Made by a program: the position numbers and the translations under genes. Positions 35,598 through 43,923 of a stretch of 64,000 nt of DNA are shown in pieces. The stretch covers positions 1 to 64,000 of the forward strand of contig JBGAGK010000022.1 of assembly GCA_044226785.1 (NCBI GenBank). The letters are read 5' to 3'. The stretch comes from TMP-86 sp039807285. Lineage in GTDB: Bacteria > Pseudomonadota > Gammaproteobacteria > Steroidobacterales > Steroidobacteraceae. Numbering within the stretch: the stretch's first letter is position 1; each line of letters opens with the position of its first letter. Below the pieces are notes generated by a model. It made no database searches and was not told the DNA's origin. It worked only from the letters and a program-made list of their open reading frames with translations.

Positions 35598-35765
35598 ATG
35601 AACTCTGTTCTTCGACTGGCGTCGTGCTGGATCATTGCCCTGCAGACCGGCTCCAATCATGGCGAATTGCTCGCACGCAGGCTCGGCGCGCTCCGGTTAG
35701 CCGCAGAACCACCGTCAAAACCTGGAAACTGCTACGCTCCGGAGCATGCGACCGGCTGCCTGTGA
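35598..35765 (+). CDS. Short hypothetical peptide
   Basis: 55 codons from ATG 35598 with GAGAGGAAG upstream, 13 bases after the membrane protein stop. The N-terminus (MNSVLRLASCWIIALQT) is signal-like but the remainder is not protein-like in any familiar way. It may be the truncated start of an exported protein, or not translated. Confidence 0.3.
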   Translation: MNSVLRLASCWIIALQTGSNHGELLARRLGALRLAAEPPSKPGNCYAPEHATGCL

Positions 35766-35817
35766 CCCCACCCTGATGCCCGGAGAGCGCGCGGCGGCGC
35801 CGCGCTGAGGCACGTCC

Positions 35818-37668
35818 ATGCTGCGAAGGGCAAGGGATGGTGCGCTGGCGTGGATCAACGCCGTGACCAGCCGCCTCGGCGACACCTTCGTCCATGTGTG
35901 GGACCGGGTCCAGCGCAGTTACCGCCGCCCACTGGCAAAGGTGGCGCTCAGACTCGGCTTCGCCTTCTATCCGCTGCTGACCCTGTTTGCCTTGGGCTGG
36001 CTGACCTGGGACTGGACTCATGATCGCAGCCTTGCCGCGGCGGAGGATGCGGTGTTCGACAAGGTGATCGCCTGGCGACTTGCGCAGCCTGCACCCTCGG
36101 GCAGGGTGGTGGTGGTGGAGATCGACGAGTGCTCCATCAATCATTTTCGCGCACTCGGTGAAGGCGGCTGGCCCTGGCCGCGCTCACGCCATGCCGACCT
36201 GCTGAATGCGTTGGACCGCGCCGGGGTTCGCGCCGCTGGATACGATGTGATGTTTTCCGATCCCTCACCCATCGATCCGCAGTCCGACGCCATCCTGGAT
36301 GCCATGGCGCAGGGAGCCAACGGCCGTTTTGTCTTCGCCGCCGCGCGCCTCGATGCCGGCTACGACACGGACTCCAGGCTCCATGCCTCGCAGGCGCCCT
36401 CCGCATTCCCGATAGTCGCACAACCCCGCAGCGACCCCACCGTCGCCTTGCTGCTGCCCTACGGTGATGCCATGCGACGCAATGCCGCGCTGGTGAACAT
36501 GGAACGTGGCAGCGATGGCATCGTGCGCGACCTGCCCATGCGCACAGCGATCGGCGACTGGGCGATCCCCTCCCTGGCGCTGCGCCTGACCGCCGGTCCG
36601 AAGCCGGCTGACATGGCGCAATATCCTGATCACATCCGCATCAACTGGCGCAGGCGCTCACCGCTCCCTACCATCAGCGCCGCCAATCTGATCGAAGGCA
36701 AAATGATCTGCGGGGACCCCGCTCGACCGCTGCCTGACCTTGCGGGCCGCACCGTACTGATCGGCTATACGGCCGCCGGGCTCAACGACGCCAAACCCAC
36801 ACCGGTCAATCTGGCCATGCCGGGCGTCGCCGTGTACGCCGAAGCCGTCGAAGCGCTTCTCAACCACACGGCGGTGTGGATGCCACCGCCAGGCGCCAAG
36901 TACCTGCTGGCGGCACTGCTGGTGCTGTTGACCGGTTACTCGTTCTTCAGAGGCGAACCTGCCTGGGAACTGGATGAGATCTTTGTCGCCGGCAACCTGG
37001 TGCTGCTGCTGGTCGCCTTCATCGGCATCAGCTTCTTCTCCGTATTTCTCGACATCTTTGCAGCACTGGGCTTCACCGGTCTGTTCTTCGGCCTGTGCCG
37101 AAGCTACGCCAAGACACAGCGCGGCTATGCCATCGGCAACGACGATTACCGCACGGAGTTCGATCCCCAGAGCGCGCCCTGGCTGGCGCTGGCACGGGTC
37201 CGCTTCGTACCCGATCGCGGCCTGCACCCACGGCAGGTACATCGACGGCTGCGCGAATTCCGCCGCCGCCTGCGCCGCTTCATGTATCGGGGTACCGAGG
37301 CCGTGGCCCTGGATTGCGTGGTCGAATACGACACCTGGTTCTGGAATGCGCTGATGGATGTCACGGTGTTCATCTGGGGCGGGACCGACCGCGCCTCAGC
37401 CATCGCGGCCGCGGAACGCGAGCTCGACGCCCTTTACGCCTGCCTGCTGTTGCAGGATGCAGTGTTGCCTGACGATGGCAGCGTGCGTGTGGCGCTGGTC
37501 ACCGAATGCATCGACGCCGAGGAAGCGGCCGTGAATGCGCGGGCACGGGTCAGCGCTGCGGTGGGTGCAGCCCTGCACGCTCCGGCCGAAGAACCGCTGC
37601 GCGCATGCAACCGGTTCGGTGCTGAATCCACCCCGGGGACATCGATCCATCCCACGCAAAGCGCCTGA
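35818..37668 (+). CDS. CHASE2-domain membrane sensor with unassigned cytoplasmic domain
   Basis: 616 residues. One N-terminal transmembrane helix (about 47-66) and a periplasmic CHASE2 domain (about 75-345). Hallmarks are VVVVEIDECSINHF, EGGWPWPRSRHADLLNALDR and LAGRTVLIGYTAAGLNDAK. Two to three further helices follow (about 360-430). CHASE2 usually leads into a histidine kinase, GGDEF or adenylate cyclase domain. Here about 185 residues follow (RRLREFRRRLRRFMYRGTEA, VFIWGGTDRASAIAAAEREL) in which I see no kinase, cyclase or GGDEF motif. A new or degenerate output module is possible. Confidence 0.85.
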   Translation: MLRRARDGALAWINAVTSRLGDTFVHVWDRVQRSYRRPLAKVALRLGFAFYPLLTLFALGWLTWDWTHDRSLAAAEDAVFDKVIAWRLAQPAPSGRVVVVEIDECSINHFRALGEGGWPWPRSRHADLLNALDRAGVRAAGYDVMFSDPSPIDPQSDAILDAMAQGANGRFVFAAARLDAGYDTDSRLHASQAPSAFPIVAQPRSDPTVALLLPYGDAMRRNAALVNMERGSDGIVRDLPMRTAIGDWAIPSLALRLTAGPKPADMAQYPDHIRINWRRRSPLPTISAANLIEGKMICGDPARPLPDLAGRTVLIGYTAAGLNDAKPTPVNLAMPGVAVYAEAVEALLNHTAVWMPPPGAKYLLAALLVLLTGYSFFRGEPAWELDEIFVAGNLVLLLVAFIGISFFSVFLDIFAALGFTGLFFGLCRSYAKTQRGYAIGNDDYRTEFDPQSAPWLALARVRFVPDRGLHPRQVHRRLREFRRRLRRFMYRGTEAVALDCVVEYDTWFWNALMDVTVFIWGGTDRASAIAAAERELDALYACLLLQDAVLPDDGSVRVALVTECIDAEEAAVNARARVSAAVGAALHAPAEEPLRACNRFGAESTPGTSIHPTQSA

Positions 37669-37728
37669 GCCCGCCCGCTCCCGGGCGGCTCATGGGCTGT
37701 GCTATCGTGCCGCCATCAGGAGAGCAAC

Positions 37729-39051
37729 ATGCGCCGCATGATCACATTGGGTTTGGTGGCCAGCGTGCTCGCAGCGGCCCTGGCCATGACCGCCCAGGCC
37801 GCGAGCTGGCCGGCGGAAGTGCTCAAACCTTCGGTGGAGGTTCACGGCCAGGCCGATTTCAGCTCACCGGTGGTCGCCAAGCTGGCGCACAAGACCCACC
37901 TCGTCATCTCGGATCAGCAAGGCCTGTGGTTCCGGGTCACGCTGGCCGACGGAACCAGCGGCTACCTGCGCGTCAACGAAGTACGCATCGCCGAGACGAA
38001 GAAACCGGGCGACAGTGCGCTGGACATCCTGATGACCGGCCGGTCCGGCAGCGGACGTGTCACCGAAACCGCCGGCGTGCGCGGGCTCGACGAGAGCGAC
38101 TTGCAGGCGGCTTCGTTCAATGCGGCCGAACTCCAGAAGATGGAGGGAAATCGTGTCGCGGCCGATGTCGCCGAACAATACGCTCAGCAGCAGGGCTGGC
38201 ATGCGATATCGATTCCCTGGGCCAATGAAGCGGATGGGAAGGACGCCGGCTCGTCCAGACATGGTCTGGGGCAGGCCCTGGCCAAGACGCGCGGCCTGCT
38301 CAAATCCCTGGGCGGCAAGCTGCAGGAGCTGGGGGAAGCGGGGGAAGCCGCTGCGCCCGCCTCGGACCAGGATGAGGCCCAGGAGGAGCTGGCACTGGGT
38401 CCGATGATCGCCGGCCGCGTGCTGGGCGCACGACCCCTGTGGGCAAACGCGCAAGCACAGCACCGCATCAACGTGATCGGCCGCTGGCTGGCGTCCCAGA
38501 CTTCCCGCCCGAACCTGCCGTGGACCTTCGGTGTCATCGACACCCTCGAGATCAACGCCTTCGCCGCGCCCGGCGGCTACATCCTGATGACCCGAGGGCT
38601 GTATGAACTGGCCGACGGCGATCAGGAGCTTGCGGCGGCGCTGGGGCATGAAATCACCCATGTGGTACAGCGCGACCAATACCATGTGATCCGCAAGCAG
38701 CAGATGATGTCGGCCGCGAAGAACATCGCAAGCAGTGAAATCCAGACCGGTGGAGGCAAGGCTGCCAGCCTGGCCCGGGACTACGTGGAAAAAAATGGTG
38801 CCGCCATCCTCATGACCAGCCTGGACCGCAGCGCCGAGTATCGCGCCGATGAAAATGCCGAGCTGTATCTTGCGCGTGCGGGCATGGAACCCCTGTCACT
38901 GTATGCGATCCTGCAGAAGATGCTCGCCGTGGGCACCACCACCGGCGGGCTCGCGCAGCTGTACAAGACCCATCCGTCACTGGATGACCGGCTCGGCCGG
39001 CTGGATCAGTTTGATGCCAGCAAGCTTCGAGCCGGCAAGGCCCGGGGCTGA
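37729..39051 (+). CDS. Exported M48-family zinc metalloprotease with SH3 domain
   Basis: 440 residues from ATG 37729, preceded by AGGAGAGC. Signal peptide to about 23 (MTAQAASWP), then an SH3b domain (about 30-85: VEVHGQADFSSPVVAKL, GTSGYLRVNEVRI). After a spacer comes the M48 protease domain with LGHEITHVVQRD (HExxH) near residue 306 and SAEYRADENAELYLARAG supplying the third zinc ligand. This is the BepA/LoiP-like group of periplasmic quality-control proteases; the SH3b may target cell wall or partner proteins. Followed 19 bases later by the PEBP gene. Confidence 0.9.
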   Translation: MRRMITLGLVASVLAAALAMTAQAASWPAEVLKPSVEVHGQADFSSPVVAKLAHKTHLVISDQQGLWFRVTLADGTSGYLRVNEVRIAETKKPGDSALDILMTGRSGSGRVTETAGVRGLDESDLQAASFNAAELQKMEGNRVAADVAEQYAQQQGWHAISIPWANEADGKDAGSSRHGLGQALAKTRGLLKSLGGKLQELGEAGEAAAPASDQDEAQEELALGPMIAGRVLGARPLWANAQAQHRINVIGRWLASQTSRPNLPWTFGVIDTLEINAFAAPGGYILMTRGLYELADGDQELAAALGHEITHVVQRDQYHVIRKQQMMSAAKNIASSEIQTGGGKAASLARDYVEKNGAAILMTSLDRSAEYRADENAELYLARAGMEPLSLYAILQKMLAVGTTTGGLAQLYKTHPSLDDRLGRLDQFDASKLRAGKARG

Positions 39052-39070
39052 AACAGAAGGAGGATTTCCC

Positions 39071-39556
39071 ATGGGATTCGCACTTTCCGACATGCAACTC
39101 CAGAGCACAGCCTTTGCCGCGAACGGCATGATTCCCCGAAAGCACACCGGCGAAGGCGATGACGTCGCGCCGGCCCTGTCCTGGACCCGTTTGCCCAAGG
39201 GCACCCAGTCTCTGGCCCTGGTCGTTCACGATCCGGATGCACCCCTGATCTCAGGCAACAACTACGGTTTCGTCCATTGGGTGCTCTACAACATTCCGGC
39301 GAATCTCGCCGCGCTGCCCGGAGGCGTGCAAGGCTATACGAGCGGCGTCAATGATTTCGGCCATGCACGCTACAACGGGCCGATGCCGCCCCCGGGCCAC
39401 GGCATGCACCACTACTACTTTCTGCTGTTTGCACTCGATGAGGATCTGCGACTCGCAGCGGGTCTGACGATGTGGCAGCTGCTCGAGAAAATCGGACCTC
39501 ACGTCATCGGGATGAATCGGCTGGTCGGGACCTACGAGCGGCGCGCAGCCTCCTGA
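39071..39556 (+). CDS. YbhB/YbcL-type phosphatidylethanolamine-binding-like protein
   Basis: 161 residues from ATG 39071, with AGGAGG upstream. Signatures of the PEBP/Raf-kinase-inhibitor-like family are clear: ALVVHDPDAPL, FVHWVLYNIPANLAALP, GPMPPPGHGMHHYYFLLFAL, and HVIGMNRLVGTYER. Bacterial members have no settled role. No signal peptide, so cytoplasmic. Confidence 0.93.
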   Translation: MGFALSDMQLQSTAFAANGMIPRKHTGEGDDVAPALSWTRLPKGTQSLALVVHDPDAPLISGNNYGFVHWVLYNIPANLAALPGGVQGYTSGVNDFGHARYNGPMPPPGHGMHHYYFLLFALDEDLRLAAGLTMWQLLEKIGPHVIGMNRLVGTYERRAAS

Positions 39557-39705
39557 CGGTTCGCACTTTGGCTTCCACGTCGGCTCTTGGCACATGGCCG
39601 ACACAGTTCATTGCCAGATCCCTGCTACCCAGATGATAGGTACTGGCAAGGCAGAAATCCCCTTCACCCTACAAGTCATTCAATCCGGGCACATCTCTGA
39701 TATCA

Positions 39706-39725
39706 TCCTTACCATAAAGTAAGGA
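39706..39725. promoter_or_regulatory. Inverted repeat overlapping the vapB ribosome-binding site
   Basis: TCCTTAC - CATAAA - GTAAGGA, a perfect 7-bp inverted repeat whose right arm contains the TAAGGAG ribosome-binding site of the antitoxin gene. This is a good candidate for the autoregulatory operator bound by the VapBC complex. A -10-like TATCAT (39701-39706) lies directly before it. Confidence 0.55.
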
Positions 39726-39732
39726 GCGCGCA

Positions 39733-39969
39733 ATGTCGTCCGCAACAGTTACAAGCAAGGGACAAATCACCCTTCCGAAGAGCGTACGGGAACGGCTGGG
39801 CATCGAGGCGGGTGACCGGATCGAGTTCATCGAGTCGGAGCAAGGCTTCATGGTGGTTCCGGCCACGCGCGACATTCGCTCACTGAAGGGAATCGTGGAT
39901 TCGCACAAGAAACCGGTGAGCCTCAAGGACATGAACGAGGCCATCAGGAAGATGGGACGGATTTCATGA
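39733..39969 (+). CDS. vapB: VapB-type antitoxin, AbrB/SpoVT fold
   Basis: 78 residues. The N-terminal swapped-hairpin DNA-binding domain is typical (SSATVTSKGQITLPKSVRER, LGIEAGDRIEFIE); the C-terminal part (SHKKPVSLKDMNEAIRKMG) would wrap the toxin. It overlaps the toxin gene by four bases (ATGA). Expected to neutralise the PIN toxin and repress its own promoter with it. Confidence 0.93.
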   Translation: MSSATVTSKGQITLPKSVRERLGIEAGDRIEFIESEQGFMVVPATRDIRSLKGIVDSHKKPVSLKDMNEAIRKMGRIS

Positions 39970-40364
39970 TTGGCCTCGACACGAACGTCGTCGTCCGCTA
40001 TCTCACGCAAGACGATCCCAGGCAATCGCAGATTGCCGCGCGATTGATGGAGAAGACACTCAGCGCGGGAGAACCCGGCTTCATCTCACTGGTTGTGCTG
40101 GCGGAAATCGTCTGGGTCCTGGTATCCCTGTATTTCGTGGACAGGGCAGGCATTGTGCAAGTCGTGAGCGGCCTTTTGACCACCGAACAACTTCGAGTGG
40201 AGTCCGCAGAACTGGTGTGGCGGGCCAAGCGCCGATACGAAGCCTCGAAGGCGGATTTCAGCGACGCCCTTGTCGCGGAATGCGCCCTTGCTGCGGGCTG
40301 CAAGCGATCAGTTACTTTTGACCGGTCGGCAGCCGCAACCTCCGGCTTTGACCTGCTTGCCTAG
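39966..40364 (+). CDS. vapC: VapC-type PIN-domain ribonuclease toxin
   Basis: 132 residues with the acidic PIN active-site residues in order: Asp in MIGLDTNVVVRYL, Glu in LVVLAEIVWVLV, Asp in ADFSDALVAECAL and Asp in VTFDRSAA. VapC toxins cut tRNA or rRNA when free of antitoxin. Complete and apparently functional. Converges with the GGDEF/EAL gene. Confidence 0.93.
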   Translation: MIGLDTNVVVRYLTQDDPRQSQIAARLMEKTLSAGEPGFISLVVLAEIVWVLVSLYFVDRAGIVQVVSGLLTTEQLRVESAELVWRAKRRYEASKADFSDALVAECALAAGCKRSVTFDRSAAATSGFDLLA

Positions 40365-40390
40365 CCCAACCAACAGATTCAAACAATCCT

Positions 40391-43072
40391 TCAGGCGCTG
40401 TTCGCCGCCTTGAGCACCCGCTGGGGCATGGAGATGCCGTAACCCTGCGCGTAGTCGACCCCGATGCTGCGCAGCATGTTGATGATCTCTTCGTTCTCGG
40501 CGAACTCGGCGATGGTGCGCTTGCCGGTCAGATGTCCGATCTCGTTGATCGAGCGCACCATTTCGCGGTCGATCGGATCGTGCAGGATCTCCTTCACGAA
40601 GCTGCCGTCGATCTTGAGAAAATCCACGGGAAAGTGCTTCAGGTATCCGAACGAGGACAGCCCGGTGCCGAAGTCATCCAGCGCAAACTTGCAGCCCAGT
40701 TCTTTCAGCGCCTGGATGAACCGGTTGGCCTGGGAGAAGCTGGCGATGGCGGCGGTCTCGGTAATCTCGAAACAGATCTTTGTGGCATCGAGGCCGCTGC
40801 GATGAAACTGGTCGATCACGAACGGCAGGAATTTGTCATCGCCCAGGCTCTGTCCCGACAGGTTGATCGAGCACATGGCCAGTTTCTCGCGCTCATCGGC
40901 CTCGCTCACCAGCCAGCGCAGCGCATTCTCGATGACCCAGCGGTCGATGTTCGGGGTGATGCCGTAACGTTCAGCCGCAGCGATGAAGTTGTCCGGCGCC
41001 ACGATCTTGCCCTGCTCGTCCCGCATGCGCAGGAGCAATTCGTAGTGCGTCCCCGTCTCATTGCCTTGCAGGGGCAGGATGGTCTGACGGAACAGCTCGA
41101 ACCGGCCCTCTTCCAGCGCGGTGTTGATGCGCGCCGCCCACTGCATCTCACGTCGCCGGCGCATCAGGTCGAGATCGTTTTCCTCGAAGCTGTGGACGCG
41201 GTTCCGCCCGGCCTCCTTCGCCGCCTGGCAGGCGCTGTCCGCCGCCGACAGGACCGAGGCCACATCGCCATTGTCGGCCGTGATGGGCACCACACCGACA
41301 CTTGCACCCAGACGGAACGTGCGTTCCTCCCATGTGAACTTGAAATTTCGCACCGCATCGCACAGCGTCTCAGCCGTTCTCATCGCATCATCCAGCGAGC
41401 AGCTCTCCAGCAGGATGCCGAACTCATCGCCGCCGAGGCGCGCCAGGGTGTCGCGCCAGCGCACTTTGGACTTGAGCAGCGCGCCCACCTGTCCGAGCAG
41501 CGCATCCCCCGCGCTGTGCCCGCAGCTGTCATTGACGATCTTGAACTGGTCGATGTCGAGGCAACACAGGGCATAGGAAGTCTCGCGGGCCTTGGCACTC
41601 TTCAGCGCCCGCTCCAGCCTGTTTTCGAATTCCCGCCGGTTCACCAGGCCCGTCAGCACATCGTGGCTGGCGTGGTAGGACAGGCGTCGGTTCAGCTCGC
41701 GTGCTTCGCTCACGTCATGGAACACCAGCACGCCGCCCGACACCGCGCCGCTCCCATCCCGGATCGGTGAGGCTGTGCTCTCCACGTAGATCTCGTTCCC
41801 GTCGCGCCGGATCAACAACATCGGCCGCACCGACTTGATCGAGCGCGTCCGCCGGATCGCCACCGCCAGCGGATTTTCCAGGGGTTCGCAGGTCTCCTCG
41901 TGGAAGGCCCGGTAGATCTCCTCGATGGCGCGGCCCTGGCTGTCCTCGAGGCGCCAGCCGGTCAGCGCTTCGGCCACCGGATTGAGGTAGTCCACCACGC
42001 CCCTGGAGTCGGTGGTGATCACCCCATCGCCGATGCTCTGCAGGGTGATCTGCGCGCTCTCCTTCTCCCGGAACAGCGCATCCTCGTACAGCTTGCGCTC
42101 GGTGATGTCGAGCTCCACGCCCACGAGGCGTATGAGCCTGCCCTTCTCATCCACCCGGGCCTTGGCGCGACTGATCACCCAGCGCCACTCGCCGTTGGCG
42201 TGCCGCATGCGGTGCAGGCTCTCGAACAGCGGAGTCTTGCCGGCCACATGATCGCGGATGGCCGCCTGCACGCGTGACATGTCGTCCGAGTGCACCAGCG
42301 TGCGCCAGTCCGGCGCCGTGCCCACGGTTTCATCGTCATAGCCGAGCATCGTCTTCCAGCGCGGCGACATGTAGACGCGATTGTGCAGGGTATCGAAATC
42401 CCACAGTCCATCGTTGGCGCTGTACAAGGCAAGCTCGTTGCGTTCTTCCAGATCCTTGAGACTGGCCTCGATGCCGATGCGGGTCAGCCCCGCCGCGAGA
42501 CTCGAACCCAGGAGCTTGAGCAGCAGATGGATCTGTACGTCGAAGCCCTCCTGGGGATGGGCCCAGGTGAGTCCCAGAAACCCGGCCGGCCGGCCCTCCA
42601 GGAAAAATGCGATCATCAGCACGCAGCCCACGTGCAGCTCGTCCCAGTGCCGGGCATCCTGCGCCTGTTCGCTGCGGGGCTGGGAGCTATCCCTCAGCTC
42701 ATAGAGCCGCAGGTGCGAAAGTCGCGAAACCAGCCAGGGAAAACTCTCCAGACTCTGCCCGTTCAGCTGCTCGGGATTGCCGCCGACGAGCATGGACCGC
42801 GCAACCTGCGTGCCGGTGAAGCAGTGCTTCGCCGGATCCAGTCGGGTGATGAACGCGGCATCGGCCTGGGTTGCCTCCCTCAGCACCTCCAGATCATTGC
42901 GGATGCAGGCACTCACGGTCTCCGCGGTCATGGACTGGAAATCCACCGCGATCTTCGTGCATACCGCATCCAGTCCCAACGCCAGCCGACGACCGGGCCT
43001 GGACCAGACCTGCGGTGACAGGACGTCAGAGGCGGTGAATTCGCCCGGCGAATCCCTGGTAATTGTGGGCAT
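40391..43072 (-). CDS. GAF-PAS-PAS-GGDEF-EAL cyclic-di-GMP signalling protein
   Basis: 893 residues, no clear membrane segment. N-terminal GAF-like region (about 45-200), two PAS/PAC units (ERNELALYSANDGLWDFDTL; QSIGDGVITTDSRGVVDYLN), an intact diguanylate cyclase site (ARLGGDEFGILLE, about 548) and an EAL domain. In the EAL domain the signature reads YELLLRM rather than EALLR, but the catalytic set is kept: CSINLSGQ, CFEITETA, LDDFGTGLSSFGYL, LKIDGSFV and AQGYGISMP. Likely bifunctional and controlled by redox, light or ligand through PAS/GAF (inference). Confidence 0.94.
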   Translation of the reverse strand: MPTITRDSPGEFTASDVLSPQVWSRPGRRLALGLDAVCTKIAVDFQSMTAETVSACIRNDLEVLREATQADAAFITRLDPAKHCFTGTQVARSMLVGGNPEQLNGQSLESFPWLVSRLSHLRLYELRDSSQPRSEQAQDARHWDELHVGCVLMIAFFLEGRPAGFLGLTWAHPQEGFDVQIHLLLKLLGSSLAAGLTRIGIEASLKDLEERNELALYSANDGLWDFDTLHNRVYMSPRWKTMLGYDDETVGTAPDWRTLVHSDDMSRVQAAIRDHVAGKTPLFESLHRMRHANGEWRWVISRAKARVDEKGRLIRLVGVELDITERKLYEDALFREKESAQITLQSIGDGVITTDSRGVVDYLNPVAEALTGWRLEDSQGRAIEEIYRAFHEETCEPLENPLAVAIRRTRSIKSVRPMLLIRRDGNEIYVESTASPIRDGSGAVSGGVLVFHDVSEARELNRRLSYHASHDVLTGLVNRREFENRLERALKSAKARETSYALCCLDIDQFKIVNDSCGHSAGDALLGQVGALLKSKVRWRDTLARLGGDEFGILLESCSLDDAMRTAETLCDAVRNFKFTWEERTFRLGASVGVVPITADNGDVASVLSAADSACQAAKEAGRNRVHSFEENDLDLMRRRREMQWAARINTALEEGRFELFRQTILPLQGNETGTHYELLLRMRDEQGKIVAPDNFIAAAERYGITPNIDRWVIENALRWLVSEADEREKLAMCSINLSGQSLGDDKFLPFVIDQFHRSGLDATKICFEITETAAIASFSQANRFIQALKELGCKFALDDFGTGLSSFGYLKHFPVDFLKIDGSFVKEILHDPIDREMVRSINEIGHLTGKRTIAEFAENEEIINMLRSIGVDYAQGYGISMPQRVLKAANSA

Positions 43073-43116
43073 GCGTGCCGGATTTTCGCACAGCTCGTGA
43101 GGACAATCCAGTAAGC

Positions 43117-43860
43117 CTATGATGCCAAAGCACTTAGGGCACGCCTCTGAAGCTCTCCCAGGCGCAACTCCAGATCACCCTGCCAGCGCTGCAGGGCAGC
43201 CGCATCCAGGACCTTGGGAATCTGGACCGGCTCACCGATGATCACGGCAATGCGTGCAAAGGGCCAGGGGATGATGAAGCGGTCCCATTGCACCTGCCAG
43301 GCACGTGAGGCGGCGAAGGCCATGGGAATGATGGGGCGCTGGGACATCTGCGAAAGCAGGATCGCGCCCGGCTTGAAGACGAAGGGCGGCCCACGCGGCC
43401 CGTCGGGCGTGATGCAGGGCGAGACCTGTTCCTTGACCAGCGCCTGATAGTAATCCCGCAGCGCCCGTGCTCCGGTATGCGAGGAAGAACCCCGGATGAC
43501 CGAAGCACCGGCGCGTTGTACGGCCAGGGCGCCGATCTCGCCATCGACGGACGGGCTGATCAGGAACCCGAGATTGACCCCCTCCCGGCGCATCCCCAGA
43601 AGCACCTTGACGCAGAACAGCTGTTGTTGATGCCAGTAGACGGGTATGAAGGAAGGGGCTCGTGTCAGCGCCGCACGAATGTGCTCCTCACCCTCCAGCC
43701 GCACCAGGCGGCTCCAGGCCCACACCATGCGCACCAGTACAAGACCCGTCGGCACAATCATCCGGTACAGGAGCATCCGGCCTCGCGTGAGCCGGCGCAG
43801 CGAGCGTGTCTGCTGCTCGTAGATCGTGTTGCGCAGCCGGGCCTTGTCCTGATCGTCCAT
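43117..43860 (-). CDS. DUF374-type lysophospholipid/LPS acyltransferase
   Basis: 247 residues from ATG 43860. An N-terminal hydrophobic region (LLYRMIVPTGLVLVRMVWAW) is followed by acyltransferase-like blocks: FIPVYWHQQQLFCVKVLLG (catalytic His), SSSHTGARALRDYYQAL, CITPDGPRGPPFVFKPGAIL and RPIIPMAFAASRAWQV. DUF374 members belong to the LPLAT superfamily and act at the inner membrane on lipid A or phospholipid precursors. It diverges from the P450 gene with a 63-base gap, so it may be co-regulated with the P450/acyl-ligase pair. Confidence 0.88.
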   Translation of the reverse strand: MDDQDKARLRNTIYEQQTRSLRRLTRGRMLLYRMIVPTGLVLVRMVWAWSRLVRLEGEEHIRAALTRAPSFIPVYWHQQQLFCVKVLLGMRREGVNLGFLISPSVDGEIGALAVQRAGASVIRGSSSHTGARALRDYYQALVKEQVSPCITPDGPRGPPFVFKPGAILLSQMSQRPIIPMAFAASRAWQVQWDRFIIPWPFARIAVIIGEPVQIPKVLDAAALQRWQGDLELRLGELQRRALSALAS

Positions 43861-43923
43861 CGCTGCGCATTGTGGGAGACCAGGGATGGCTCGCGCAAGG
43901 ATTCGCTCGGGTACAATGCGAGC

